A stretch of DNA of 64,000 nucleotides from Thermotoga caldifontis AZM44c09 (lineage in GTDB: Bacteria > Thermotogota > Thermotogae > Thermotogales > DSM-5069), in contig NZ_AP014509.1 of NCBI RefSeq assembly GCF_000828655.1, positions 496,001 through 560,000 on the forward strand, in the 5' to 3' direction. Numbering within the stretch: position 1 is the first letter of the stretch; every line of letters begins with the position of its first letter. Both the position numbers and the translations under genes were made by a program. Of the stretch, positions 9,501 to 17,307 are shown piece after piece. The notes under the pieces are model-generated. The model made no database searches and had not been told where the DNA came from. It worked only from the letters and a program-made list of their open reading frames with translations.

Positions 9501-10757
9501 AAGATTCCCTGGACCGACCCGAGAGTGAGACTCGTCTTCCCGACGATGGGCGCGTTCGGAGCCAGGTGCCTGGCGGCGGCGATCTCTCGCTTCGGGGTTC
9601 GAACGCACGTGTGCCCCGCTCCCGGGGAGATCGAGTTCAGACTGGGCAGGGGCAACTCTCTCTCCAAGGAATGCCTGCCTTTGCACCTGACGCTCGGCTC
9701 GCTCATAAGATACCTTCAGGAAAGGCCCGAAGGTGAGATCACCCTGTACTTCATGCCGACCACGTCGGGCCCGTGCAGGTTCGGCCAGTACAGCATTTAC
9801 ATGAAGTTGTGGCTCGAACAGAACGCGGTGAAGGATGTCGGCCTGGTCTCGCTGAACTCTGAGAACGCGTACGGAGGCCTGGGAGTAAGCTTCACCCTGC
9901 GTGCGTGGCTGGCCGTGCTGGTTTCGGATCTGTACTCCAACGTGGAGAAATCTCTCAGAGCCCTCATGAAAGACCAGACGCTTGTAGAATCCTTGATCGA
10001 GAAGCATCAGGAAATGATCCTGGAAAGTTTGAGGAAGGATTCTCTGTCTGGTTTCTTCACAACGGTGAAAAAGGTGTGTCAGGAGCTCGAATCTCTGAAA
10101 CTGCACGAAGCGTACATGAAATCACCCAAGGTGATGATGACGGGAGAAATATACGTGCGCTGGGACGAATTCAGCAGGAAGAAGATGGAAGATCTGTTCG
10201 CGAGGGAAGGCATCGTGCTGCACATCTCACCGATACACGAATGGCTCTACTACACCTATTACATCTTCATCGAAAGATTGGTGAGCAAGGATTCGACGCG
10301 TTTCCAGAGGATGAAAAAGTGGCTGGAAATGCAGGTGCTCCGGTACTTCGAGTGGAGGATCAAGCGTTTGTTCGCGCGGACTGGCCTGTGCGACGCGCGC
10401 ATGCTCGACGTCTCACACGTGGTGGAAACGGCAAAGCCTTATCTTTCACCGAACCTGACTGGGGAAGCCATTCTGACGATCGGAAGCACGCTCGCCGAGA
10501 TAGGCGAATTCTACGACGGAGTGATAGCGGTCGGGCCGTTCGCGTGCATGCCGAGCCGCATAGCGGAATCCATACTCAAGAAGGCCATCGAAGATAAAAA
10601 GAGAAAACTTGGAAAGTCGTTGCCGTTCATCTCGATCGAGCTGGATGGTAATCCGTTCACGCCATCGATAGAGGCCAGGTTGGACGCGTTCATCGCCCAG
10701 ATCAAACAGCTCAGGAAGGGAAGTGAAGCTCTTGCCGGTGATCTTTCTCGCCGGTGA
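6582..10757 (+). CDS. Giant 2-hydroxyacyl-CoA dehydratase activator-type protein (double ASKHA + DUF2229 + HgdB-like)
   Basis: 1391 residues from GTG 6582 (ATG 6594 is an alternative). Domains in order: an ASKHA/BcrAD domain at about 5-230 with HVGSKCASGTGEF; a second at about 290-550 with VLGVDVGSTTTKA, IFEIGGQDAKY and NEACSAGTGSF; a DUF2229 domain at about 640-870; and a C-terminal region at about 990-1380 like the dehydratase HgdB fold, with several Cys. In known systems the activase uses ATP and a [4Fe-4S] cluster to drive one electron into a 2-hydroxyacyl-CoA dehydratase. Such long proteins are widespread in anaerobes, but their reaction is not established. No dehydratase subunits lie nearby; it sits between glmM and holA with overlaps on both sides. 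Confidence 0.88.
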   Translation: MTEQMRLAICVGSSSVSTFTEQGPAWIPHNGDPIGTVERILQDSPEELELVFTGRKLRRIFKAPNIPESLAVQYAYRKLKEKYGPCDGIVSAGGENFVLYQLDSNGEVSAIHVGSKCASGTGEFFLQQLKRMGLDLSSIDSVNVDGFYRLSSRCTVFCKSDCTHALNKGIPKDLVLSGLGKVMADKILQLSSNANVKRVLLIGGTTRNKLMLRHLDGRIEFVVPEEATYFEALGAYLWLLENPSGKVKKYHVIPREIPSAFLRLPPLSNYLSMVEFKHMERGKAEPNDACVLGVDVGSTTTKAVLVRIKDKKILASSYLRTLGDPIGAAKKCYSEILSQLDVPVKIVAVGVTGSGRKIVGLHAQTKSIHNEIMAHAKAAAYFDPEVDTIFEIGGQDAKYTYLNEGVPYDYAMNEACSAGTGSFLEEAARESLNIDYRQIADYALKAKNPPNFSDQCAAFINSDIKTAIQEGISAEDICAGLVYSVCMNYLNRVKGNRPVGNKVFAQGGTCYNRAVPLAMAALTGKKIVVPPEPGLMGAYGIALMALEDMEKGVIEKGSYDLQELANREVKYLKPFVCTGGRTGCDRKCTISVIEVNGKRIPYGGACNRYEAFREHSFDASEYDFVARREKMVFELKQNGGGKKVGVSKSFAMNVFFPFFSTLFIKLGFEVVLPDEPDESGKDRMGSEFCFPVELSHGFVLNLLKKNVDYVFIPRIRGARPAGSEKNGVYCPFVQSEADWLRADISELEKVQLLSCSIDFNDPEELVFENIFRMFKPLGFDRERVRAAFEEAKKAQRTFEEGVKRLGEEFLKKVEEAGMGIVIFGRAYNAFQSHANLGVPRKIASYGYPVASFDVLPFEPLPGYERMYWTWGEMMLKAARYVKDHPKLYPVFITNFSCGPDSFILSYFKAVMGEKPALVLELDSHTADAGLETRIEAFLDIIKCRREKKKQPSPSKPLEVQIDKSGVFVLKDGEKIPWTDPRVRLVFPTMGAFGARCLAAAISRFGVRTHVCPAPGEIEFRLGRGNSLSKECLPLHLTLGSLIRYLQERPEGEITLYFMPTTSGPCRFGQYSIYMKLWLEQNAVKDVGLVSLNSENAYGGLGVSFTLRAWLAVLVSDLYSNVEKSLRALMKDQTLVESLIEKHQEMILESLRKDSLSGFFTTVKKVCQELESLKLHEAYMKSPKVMMTGEIYVRWDEFSRKKMEDLFAREGIVLHISPIHEWLYYTYYIFIERLVSKDSTRFQRMKKWLEMQVLRYFEWRIKRLFARTGLCDARMLDVSHVVETAKPYLSPNLTGEAILTIGSTLAEIGEFYDGVIAVGPFACMPSRIAESILKKAIEDKKRKLGKSLPFISIELDGNPFTPSIEARLDAFIAQIKQLRKGSEALAGDLSRR

Positions 10758-11676
10758 TGCGAGAGTTTTGAAGGACGAATACGTGGAAAATTTCTGTCAA
10801 AAAAGACGGCTCAAAAGGATCAAGGTGAACGCAGAGGAAAAGGATGGGGCGTTCAATCTGCTCTCGCAGGCAGGTCTTTTCTTCGACGAGGTGCTCCTGG
10901 ACGTGGTCGATTTCGACGAATGGAAAAAGGACGATCAGAAAAAACTTTTGGAGATGGCCGAACCTTCAAGGATCAGCGTGATCGTCAGAACCGAAGAGGG
11001 TGTGAAGGCTAAGGAAGTCGTGCAGCTGTCGCTACCAAAACCGTGGGAACAGGAAAAGTGGATCGATTACGTTTCAGAAAGGCTCAGAAAGCACAAAATA
11101 TCTGCTTCGCAGAAGATAGCTGAATTGATCTTCGAAAGGGTCGGACCGAACGACGAACTTTTAGAAAGAGAGATCGAAAAACTCGCCTGCGTGACGGATC
11201 GACCGACCGAAGAGACCATCCAGCAGGTGATTTCTCAATACGTCAGAAGCGACATAGACGAATTCTGTTTCAGAGTTTCGATGGGCGATTTCGAAAAGGC
11301 ACACGTGCTGCTGGGATCGATCCTGAAAACCACCGAGCCCATCGTCGTGGTCGCGTCCCTCGCCAGACACTTCCTCGATCTCTACAAGATCGTGCTCTTC
11401 GTCGAGAAGAGAGAAAATTACCCCTGGCCCGTGATAAAAGAAGTCTCTGAAAAACTCGGTGTGGGACTCGGAAAGACGGCCAGGTTTCTGGGTTTCTCTT
11501 TCAAGGGTGCCGGCAAGTCCGTGAACCACGTGAGCCTGTACGACGCCGAAAAGCTGGAAAAGATCCTTGAAAGACTGTACTGGCTCGATCTCGCAGTGAA
11601 GAGCTCTCCCACTCCCAATTTAGCGATCCACAGTTTCCTCGATCAGGTTCGAAAGATCATGGGTGAAAAACCGTGA
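10723..11676 (+). CDS. holA: DNA polymerase III delta subunit (clamp loader)
   Basis: 317 residues starting at GTG 10723, which lies inside the last 35 bp of the activator gene. The delta subunit opens the sliding clamp ring as part of the clamp-loader complex. Sequence conservation in this family is low; the recognisable features are the N-terminal IFLAGDARVLKDEY start, the central REIEKLACVTD helix, and the C-terminal collar-like domain ending in SPTPNLAIHSFLDQVRKI. Its length and gene position next to a radical SAM gene are consistent. Confidence is good though not certain because there is no strict active-site motif. Confidence 0.8.
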   Translation: MKLLPVIFLAGDARVLKDEYVENFCQKRRLKRIKVNAEEKDGAFNLLSQAGLFFDEVLLDVVDFDEWKKDDQKKLLEMAEPSRISVIVRTEEGVKAKEVVQLSLPKPWEQEKWIDYVSERLRKHKISASQKIAELIFERVGPNDELLEREIEKLACVTDRPTEETIQQVISQYVRSDIDEFCFRVSMGDFEKAHVLLGSILKTTEPIVVVASLARHFLDLYKIVLFVEKRENYPWPVIKEVSEKLGVGLGKTARFLGFSFKGAGKSVNHVSLYDAEKLEKILERLYWLDLAVKSSPTPNLAIHSFLDQVRKIMGEKP

Positions 11677-12833
11677 GGTTGATCTTCAGACAGACGAAGT
11701 TCAACCGTTACAGCGTCGTGGCGTTGCTGAGCGCGGTGGTGAGCAGACTCGACTCCGTCGAAATCGTCATCGCCAGAAGACTTGAGGACATCTTATCTTA
11801 CCCCACCGACAGCTTCGTGGCGTACTCCTTCATGAGCTTCGACCTCGGACAGGTTCAGGAAGAAGTGAAGTTGCTCAAGTCGAAAGGTTACACTCTGCTG
11901 GCCGGTGGGCCCCACCCGACGGCGCGGCCTGAGGAATGCCTCGCGATGGGGTTCGATCACGTTTTCATCGGTGATGGGGAGGAGAACCTGATCGAGTTTT
12001 TGAAGGGCGAAAGGCGATCCATCTTCGATGGGGTGAGCAGGAGAGTCGATCTCAACGACTATCCTCCCTTCTGCGTGGAACTTTCACAGTTCATGCCGAT
12101 CGAGATCACGAGGGGCTGCCCGTTCGGCTGTGCGTACTGTCAGACATCGTCGATCGCTGGAAAGATCGTTCGACACAGGAGCGTTGAACAGATCGTTCAT
12201 TACTGCCAGCTCGGTCTGAAAAAGCACAAGTACGTCGCGAGATTCATAGCGCCGAACGCCTTCGGTTACGGCTCGAAGGATGGTGTTACACCGAACGTGG
12301 ACGCCATAGAATCGTTGCTTTTCAATCTCCGGAAAATAGGCATGAGAGAGATCTACTTCGGAACCTTCCCCTCGGACGTGAGACCAGAATCTGTGAACGA
12401 CGAGGTCCTGAGCGTGGTCAAAAAGTACGTGAACAACAGAAGCATTATCGTGGGCGCTCAGAGTGGCAGTGAAAGGGTCCTCAAAATTTTGAGAAGGAAT
12501 CACAGCACAGAGGACGTTCTGAAGGCCGTGGACACGATAAAGCGTCACGGGTTCGTACCGCACGTGGACTTCATTTTCGGTTTTCCTTTCGAAACCCAAG
12601 AGGACCAGCACGAGACCCTGCAGTTCGTTGAGAAACTGGTTGAAATGGGTTGCAAGATACACGCACACAGCTTCTTGCCACTGCCCGGAACGAGTTTGGA
12701 AAGAGCGGGAAGCGCACGCTTGCCGCACTGGCTCAAAAAGAGGCTGTCTCAACTTTCCGCGCAGGGAAAGCTCGACGGGTACTGGCAGAAGCAGGAACAC
12801 ATGTCCTGGGAACTCCACTCGCAGACACGCTGA
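11673..12833 (+). CDS. B12-binding-like radical SAM protein
   Basis: 386 residues, GTG start overlapping the holA stop. The first 110 residues look like a shortened cobalamin-binding-type fold, with LLAGGPHPTARPEE and the GDGEENL turn typical of this family. The radical SAM site is Cys149-x3-Cys153-x2-Cys156 (CPFGCAYC), binding the [4Fe-4S] cluster that cleaves S-adenosylmethionine. GAQSGSERVLKILRR and HVDFIFGFPFET follow, as in Elp3/MiaB-like barrels. The group occurs mainly in archaea and thermophilic bacteria; the substrate is unknown and the canonical DxHxxG cobalamin motif is not seen. Confidence 0.88.
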   Translation: MRLIFRQTKFNRYSVVALLSAVVSRLDSVEIVIARRLEDILSYPTDSFVAYSFMSFDLGQVQEEVKLLKSKGYTLLAGGPHPTARPEECLAMGFDHVFIGDGEENLIEFLKGERRSIFDGVSRRVDLNDYPPFCVELSQFMPIEITRGCPFGCAYCQTSSIAGKIVRHRSVEQIVHYCQLGLKKHKYVARFIAPNAFGYGSKDGVTPNVDAIESLLFNLRKIGMREIYFGTFPSDVRPESVNDEVLSVVKKYVNNRSIIVGAQSGSERVLKILRRNHSTEDVLKAVDTIKRHGFVPHVDFIFGFPFETQEDQHETLQFVEKLVEMGCKIHAHSFLPLPGTSLERAGSARLPHWLKKRLSQLSAQGKLDGYWQKQEHMSWELHSQTR

Positions 12834-12922
12834 TACGCTCATTTGTGTTATAGCTTTCGTGAAATTGTGTTAAAGTAACGAGGCGGAGACTGTGCTAAAA
12901 TGTTCGCACGGAGGGAACTACG
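12834..12922. promoter_or_regulatory. Intergenic leader of clpX
   Basis: 89 bp between the radical SAM gene and clpX. TAAAAT at 12896-12901 and TAAAGT at 12871-12876 are possible -10 elements, and TTGTGT occurs at 12843 and 12865, but no pair has good spacing. GGAGGG at 12911-12916 is the ribosome binding site for the TTG start of clpX. Confidence 0.3.
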
Positions 12923-14137
12923 TTGCCTGAGAAGTTCTGTTCTTTCTGCGGAAGGCCCGCGAGTCAGGTTGGAAAGTTAATAGCTGGTCCGAGCGCATAC
13001 ATATGCGACGAGTGTGTCGAGCTCTTCCACGATCTTTTGACGACGGACAAGCGAGTGAAGAGAGAGCGCAGGAAGCCTCTCCCAAAACCGGCTGAGATAA
13101 AGGCCGAGCTCGACAAGTACGTGATCGGACAAGAGAGGGCCAAGAGGATCATCTCCGTGGCGGTCTACAACCACTACAAGAGGGTCTTCTACGGCGGCAG
13201 TTTCGACGACGTCGAGATGGAAAAGTCCAACATCATGATGATCGGGCCGACGGGAAGCGGGAAGACGTTGATCGCGCGCGTGCTGGCCAAGATACTGGAC
13301 GTGCCGTTCGCCATAGCGGACGCCACACCGCTCACGGAAGCGGGTTACGTGGGAGAGGATGTGGAGAACGTCGTGCTCCGCTTGCTGGAAGTTGCCAACT
13401 TCGATATAGAGAGAGCCCAGTACGGGATCATCTACATAGATGAGATAGACAAGATCGCCAGGAAGTCTCCGAACCCGTCGATAACGAGAGACGTTTCGGG
13501 TGAAGGTGTGCAGCAAGGTTTGCTGAAGATCGTCGAGGGTACGATCGCGAACGTACCGCCTCAGGGTGGGAGGAAACATCCCTACCAGGAATTCATCAAG
13601 GTTGACACGACGAACATACTGTTCATCGTCGGTGGTGCCTTCGACGGGCTGGAGGAGATCATCAAGAGAAGGATCCAGAGTTCATCGATGGGCTTTGGGG
13701 CAGACGTGAAGAGCAAGAAACAGATGAGACTGGGTGAGATCCTCGCGCAGGTCACACCGGACGATTTAGTCCAGTACGGCATGATCCCCGAGTTCGTTGG
13801 TCGATTCCCCGTGATCGCGACGCTGGACGATCTCACGGAGGAGGATCTGGTCAGGATACTCAACGAACCGAAGAACGCCTTGATAAAGCAGTACAAAAAA
13901 CTGTTCGAGCTCGACAACGTACAGCTCGAGATAGAACCGGACGCTCTGGTCGCGATCGCCAGAAAGGCGTTGAAGCGCGGAACGGGTGCTCGTGCCTTGA
14001 GAAGCGTCTTCGAAGAGGTCATGATGGATGCGATGTTCGAGTTACCTTCCTCGCACAACGTTGAGAAAGTGATCATCACCGCTGCGGCAGTTGAAGGCAA
14101 AGAGAAACCGAGGCTCGTGATGCGAGAGATCGCGTGA
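12923..14137 (+). CDS. clpX: ClpX, ATP-dependent unfoldase subunit of ClpXP
   Basis: 404 residues from a TTG start with GGAGGG seven bases upstream. ClpX unfolds tagged proteins and feeds them to the ClpP peptidase. Visible: the N-terminal zinc domain with Cys6, Cys9, Cys28, Cys31; Walker A GPTGSGKT; pore loop GYVGED; Walker [11 protein letters not shown]; the RKHPYQ loop and the [12 protein letters not shown] region that docks ClpP; and the C-terminal sensor 2 [10 protein letters not shown]. No clpP or tig is adjacent, unlike in many bacteria. The stop overlaps the start of tsaD (TGATG). Confidence 0.98.
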   Translation: MPEKFCSFCGRPASQVGKLIAGPSAYICDECVELFHDLLTTDKRVKRERRKPLPKPAEIKAELDKYVIGQERAKRIISVAVYNHYKRVFYGGSFDDVEMEKSNIMMIGPTGSGKTLIARVLAKILDVPFAIADATPLTEAGYVGEDVENVVLRLLEVANFDIERAQYGIIYIDEIDKIARKSPNPSITRDVSGEGVQQGLLKIVEGTIANVPPQGGRKHPYQEFIKVDTTNILFIVGGAFDGLEEIIKRRIQSSSMGFGADVKSKKQMRLGEILAQVTPDDLVQYGMIPEFVGRFPVIATLDDLTEEDLVRILNEPKNALIKQYKKLFELDNVQLEIEPDALVAIARKALKRGTGARALRSVFEEVMMDAMFELPSSHNVEKVIITAAAVEGKEKPRLVMREIA

Positions 14138-15126
14138 TGAAAGTCCTTGGAATAGAAACTTCCTGCGACGAAACCTCGGTCGCGATAGTCGACGAAGAGA
14201 GAATACTCTCCAACGTCGTTTCGTCACAGGTGAAGGTCCACGAACCTTTCGGTGGTGTCGTTCCGGAGGTCGCAGCGAGGCACCATTTGAAGAACCTCCC
14301 GCAGATCTTCCGAAAAGCCGTCGAGGACGCGAGAATAGACTTGAGAGACGTAGACGTTGTTGCCGTCACGCACGGGCCAGGTCTCATCGGTGCGCTGATG
14401 GTCGGAGTCTCGTTCGCGAAAGGCTTGAGCCTCGCGCTCAAAAAACCGCTCGTCGGTGTGAACCACCTTCTGGGCCACGTCTACGCGGTCAAGTTGAACT
14501 TTCCACAGCTTGAACCACCTTACCTCGCCCTGCTCGTGAGTGGTGGACACACAGAACTACTTCTGTTCAAAGAGGATCCGACCCAGGCAGAAGTCGTTGG
14601 AAGAACCGTCGACGATGCGGCCGGTGAAGCCTTCGACAAGGTCGCACGCCTGCTCGGGCTCGGTTATCCCGGCGGACCTGCGATAGAGAGAGCGGCCAGG
14701 TCTGGAGATCCCCACAGGTATCACTTTCCAAGGGCGATGCTCGAAAGGGGCAATCTGAACTTCAGCTTTTCCGGTCTGAAGACGGCGGTTCTTTATCTGG
14801 TCAGAAGTGAACCGGATGCGAACAGATCGGACGTGGCGGCTTCTTTTCAGGAAGCCGTGGTGGACGTACTGGTCTGGAAGACGATGCACGCCGCAGAATT
14901 GATGGGAATGAAAAAAGTGCTTCTGGTCGGCGGCGTCGCGGCAAATTCACGGTTGAGAGAGAAGCTCGCAGAGGAATGCTCAAAGAGGAACCTGGAACTT
15001 TACGTTCCACCCGTGGAGCTGTGCATGGACAACGCAGCCATGATCGCGCGGGCAGGTTTGGACCTCGCGCGCAGGGGAAAGTTCTCTGACCTCAGCTTGA
15101 ACGCTGTCCCGTACCTCTCTTTTTGA
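14137..15126 (+). CDS. tsaD: tRNA N6-threonylcarbamoyladenosine synthase subunit TsaD
   Basis: About 329 residues from ATG 14137 (GTG 14134 is in frame one codon earlier). TsaD, with TsaB and TsaE, puts threonylcarbamoyl on A37 of ANN-decoding tRNAs. Signatures: GIETSCDETS at the N-terminus, VPEVAARHHLKN and VNHLLGH, which hold the metal-binding His residues, LLVSGGHTEL, FSFSGLKTAV, and LVGGVAANSRLR. The 3' end overlaps the convergent remA-like gene by 35 bp, so no terminator can fit between them. Confidence 0.97.
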   Translation: MKVLGIETSCDETSVAIVDEERILSNVVSSQVKVHEPFGGVVPEVAARHHLKNLPQIFRKAVEDARIDLRDVDVVAVTHGPGLIGALMVGVSFAKGLSLALKKPLVGVNHLLGHVYAVKLNFPQLEPPYLALLVSGGHTELLLFKEDPTQAEVVGRTVDDAAGEAFDKVARLLGLGYPGGPAIERAARSGDPHRYHFPRAMLERGNLNFSFSGLKTAVLYLVRSEPDANRSDVAASFQEAVVDVLVWKTMHAAELMGMKKVLLVGGVAANSRLREKLAEECSKRNLELYVPPVELCMDNAAMIARAGLDLARRGKFSDLSLNAVPYLSF

Positions 15127-15358
15127 GCAGTTTCTGCCTCACCTTTGTCGCCTTCTCCGCAAGGATCAGCACGTGACCACTGTCGATGTAAATCGCGCTT
15201 CTTGCTTGTGCACCGTAGGTGAGGTTCACCATTTTGTTTGAAAAACTTGCAGTGTCCCTGAGCTGTTTCGCCATCGTGTTGTTCACCGGGACTACGGCTT
15301 TGATCCTGTCCGCGTTGACGAACACACCTTTCACGATCTGTACAAGCATGGTGCTCAC
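15092..15358 (-). CDS. RemA/DUF370 family DNA-binding regulator
   Basis: 88 residues. The family core is visible: NADRIKAVVPV, LRDTASFSNKMVNLTYGAQARSAIYIDSGHVIL-like sequence (here IDSGHVLIL). RemA of Bacillus subtilis forms ring-shaped DNA-binding oligomers that activate matrix and other genes; homologues are widespread but mostly unstudied. ATG 15350-ish (the fourth residue, also Met) is an alternative start. Its last codons overlap the 3' end of tsaD on the other strand. It follows the flavin reductase gene after four bases, so they are probably co-transcribed. Confidence 0.8.
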   Translation of the reverse strand: MSTMLVQIVKGVFVNADRIKAVVPVNNTMAKQLRDTASFSNKMVNLTYGAQARSAIYIDSGHVLILAEKATKVRQKLLKKRGTGQRSS

Positions 15359-15362
15359 ATCC

Positions 15363-15824
15363 TCAGAACCAGTCTCTCATGGAGAAGATCATGGGTTCTC
15401 CCTGAGGGTTCAGAAGCTTGTGGTTCACGACCAGACCATTGTAGATCACGTGATCGCCGCTTTCGAGCTTACCGACCAGCTCGCATTCGAAGTAGGCTAT
15501 CACACCTTCAACGATGGGCAGTTTGAGCTTCTCGCTCTCGAACCAGCGAACCTTGGAAAACTTGTCCACGTTCCTGCTCGAATAATAACCGAACAGTTCA
15601 CCTATCTCTTTCTGTTTTTTGTCCAGGACCTGAACAGCGAACTTCTTGCTCTTCTCTATGACCTCCGCCGTTTTTCGTGTCGGTCCGAGCGCGACGGCCA
15701 GCATGGCGGGCTTGAAGGAAGATTGCATCAACCATGCTGCCGCGAGGCCAGCCTTCTCATCTTCAATGCAGCTCGAAACTATGTAAACCCCCTGAACCAA
15801 ACAGTCGAACGCGCTCTTGAACAT
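15363..15824 (-). CDS. Flavin reductase-like FMN-binding protein (flavoredoxin type)
   Basis: 153 residues, matching flavin reductase-like split-barrel domains. Features seen: an N-terminal VQGVYIVSS strand, FKPAMLAVALGPTRKTAEVIEKSKKFAVQVL (the FMN-binding region), and a late DHVIYNGLVVNHKLLNPQGEPMIF segment. Relatives bind FMN and reduce flavin or pass electrons, as in flavoredoxin or with rubredoxin-type partners. The N-terminus is slightly shorter than usual. A TATAAT at 15859-15864 on this strand is a likely -10, so the flavin reductase-remA pair may have its own promoter inside the end of the GH4 gene. Confidence 0.8.
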   Translation of the reverse strand: MFKSAFDCLVQGVYIVSSCIEDEKAGLAAAWLMQSSFKPAMLAVALGPTRKTAEVIEKSKKFAVQVLDKKQKEIGELFGYYSSRNVDKFSKVRWFESEKLKLPIVEGVIAYFECELVGKLESGDHVIYNGLVVNHKLLNPQGEPMIFSMRDWF

Positions 15825-15858
15825 CGTCCCTCACCCCGTCATGCAAGCCTTCGAGAAA

Positions 15859-15864
15859 ATTATA
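15859..15864 (-). promoter_or_regulatory. Putative -10 element of the flavin reductase-remA pair
   Basis: Perfect TATAAT on the minus strand, 35 bp before the flavin reductase start and overlapping the GH4 stop. The -35 region is poor (TCGTTT at 17 bp), so this is tentative. Confidence 0.35.
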
Positions 15865-17287
15865 CCCTCTTTTCACGAGAGAAACGATAATGTTCCCTCA
15901 GCTCTTCGTTGAACGGCAGGTTCAGTATCGCGTCGATGACCGCGACGACTTGCTCGTAAGATTTCGTCCTGGGATCTCTGAGGAGGATCTCTTCGAGCAC
16001 TCTGACATCTCTTGAAAAGAACGCCTCCAGGTTCCACTCCATCCTCAGTATCCTGGGCCAGAGGTAGAACTTCTTGATCCTGTCGGTCAAATCGGGCTCG
16101 ATCTTCTCCCTGTGTACACCGCTTTTGTCCACCCACACGGGCAGTTCCATGACGAGATCGTCCGGAAAGTCCTTCAGAGCCCCCTGGTTCTCGACGTTCA
16201 AGAAGAGTCTCACCCGTTTATCGTTCGCGATGGCGTTGATGAACGGAACGTGCTGTTCTCCGCTCATCCGACCCTTTCTGAAGATCTCGGGAAACTCTTC
16301 CGTCAGCTTCACGTTCTCGTGGAGCTGGACGCGTTGAGCGAGCTCTATCAGTCTCTTTCTCGCCATTCTGAGCATCTCATGAAGTTTCGGCCTCTCCACC
16401 TCGTTGTCTATTCCTCCAAATTCACCGAACCACTTTTTCTTCGTTTCAAGATCGTAGTGATACTTCCACGTTCCGTTGCGCACAGTATCGCCTATCGGAA
16501 GCATGCCGTAGAATCTGTACATGTCCATCGCGGCGGGAGACATCTGGATGTCCCACGGACTTCTCGATTTCCAGTTTGCAAGCTCTTTCTCTATCCATTC
16601 GTCCAGGAGTGGGTAAGCGTCCTTTCCTTTGTATCTGAACCTGTTCAACCAGATGCCGTGGTTCACCCCCGCCACCTGCCAGTCCACATCCTTCGGATCG
16701 AGCTTCAACCGCTCAAAGACTTCATAAACTCCAGCAACTCCGTGACAGAAACCGATGATCTTGGCCTTGCTGACCCTCTTGACCGCCTGAGTGATCTCGA
16801 AAACGGGATTCGCTGTTTGAAGCAGATAAGCGTCTGGAGCCAGTCTTTCCATTCTCCTTGCGATCTCGAGCGCCAGTTTCACATCGGGATACGATGCCAG
16901 AACGTAGCTGTACGTCGAGACCATGCTCAATTCCTGGCTGTCTATGCCCCTGTAATAACCGTACTTCTCTGCGAGCTCCGTGACGCTGTCCCACCTCTGA
17001 AATCCATCTTCGTGATACCTTTGATCGTAAGGGTACGCCGTGTTTATGATGAAATCGGCTCCTTCGATGGCTTCGTCGAGCTGTGAGGTTTTCACAATCT
17101 TCACCGGCGAGCCGAGTTCCTGAACGTACTTCTGGGCGAGCACGTGGGAAGCGTTCAATCTTTCTTCGTTGATGTCCATCAGGTAGATGAAGGTGTCTGA
17201 TTTTGAGAGCTCTTCCGTCTGCGCCACGTCACCGATGATCTGCTGGGCGAACCTCACGCTTCCCGCACCTATCATCGCGATCTTCAC
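15860..17287 (-). CDS. GH4 family glycosidase (alpha-glucuronidase-like)
   Basis: 475 residues using GTG 17285-17287, eight bases after AAAGGAG; the in-frame GTG at 17294 overlaps that site and is less likely. GH4 enzymes use NAD and a divalent metal for redox-assisted glycoside cleavage. Visible: the Rossmann start IAMIGAGSVRF, the QTANPVFE segment, the metal-binding Cys in GFCHGVAGV and His in GVNHGIWL, and SGEQHVPF. The VDWQVAGVNHGIWLNRFRY and GDTVRN stretches resemble Thermotoga alpha-glucuronidases (Agu4 group) as I remember them, rather than AglA or MelA. Downstream of GH36 and GH130 genes. The glucuronidase call is inference. Confidence 0.85.
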   Translation of the reverse strand: MKIAMIGAGSVRFAQQIIGDVAQTEELSKSDTFIYLMDINEERLNASHVLAQKYVQELGSPVKIVKTSQLDEAIEGADFIINTAYPYDQRYHEDGFQRWDSVTELAEKYGYYRGIDSQELSMVSTYSYVLASYPDVKLALEIARRMERLAPDAYLLQTANPVFEITQAVKRVSKAKIIGFCHGVAGVYEVFERLKLDPKDVDWQVAGVNHGIWLNRFRYKGKDAYPLLDEWIEKELANWKSRSPWDIQMSPAAMDMYRFYGMLPIGDTVRNGTWKYHYDLETKKKWFGEFGGIDNEVERPKLHEMLRMARKRLIELAQRVQLHENVKLTEEFPEIFRKGRMSGEQHVPFINAIANDKRVRLFLNVENQGALKDFPDDLVMELPVWVDKSGVHREKIEPDLTDRIKKFYLWPRILRMEWNLEAFFSRDVRVLEEILLRDPRTKSYEQVVAVIDAILNLPFNEELREHYRFSREKRV

Positions 17288-17307
17288 GGTGATCACTCCT
17301 TTTGAAA

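Noticed and set aside
8748-10106. 452-codon open frame on the minus strand
   Set aside because: Fully inside the 1391-residue activator gene on the plus strand, which has strong domain motifs. No ribosome binding site and no recognisable domain; it is a codon-bias shadow.
16112-17086. 324-codon open frame opposite the GH4 gene
   Set aside because: Shadow of GH4, which has clear NAD and metal motifs on the other strand.
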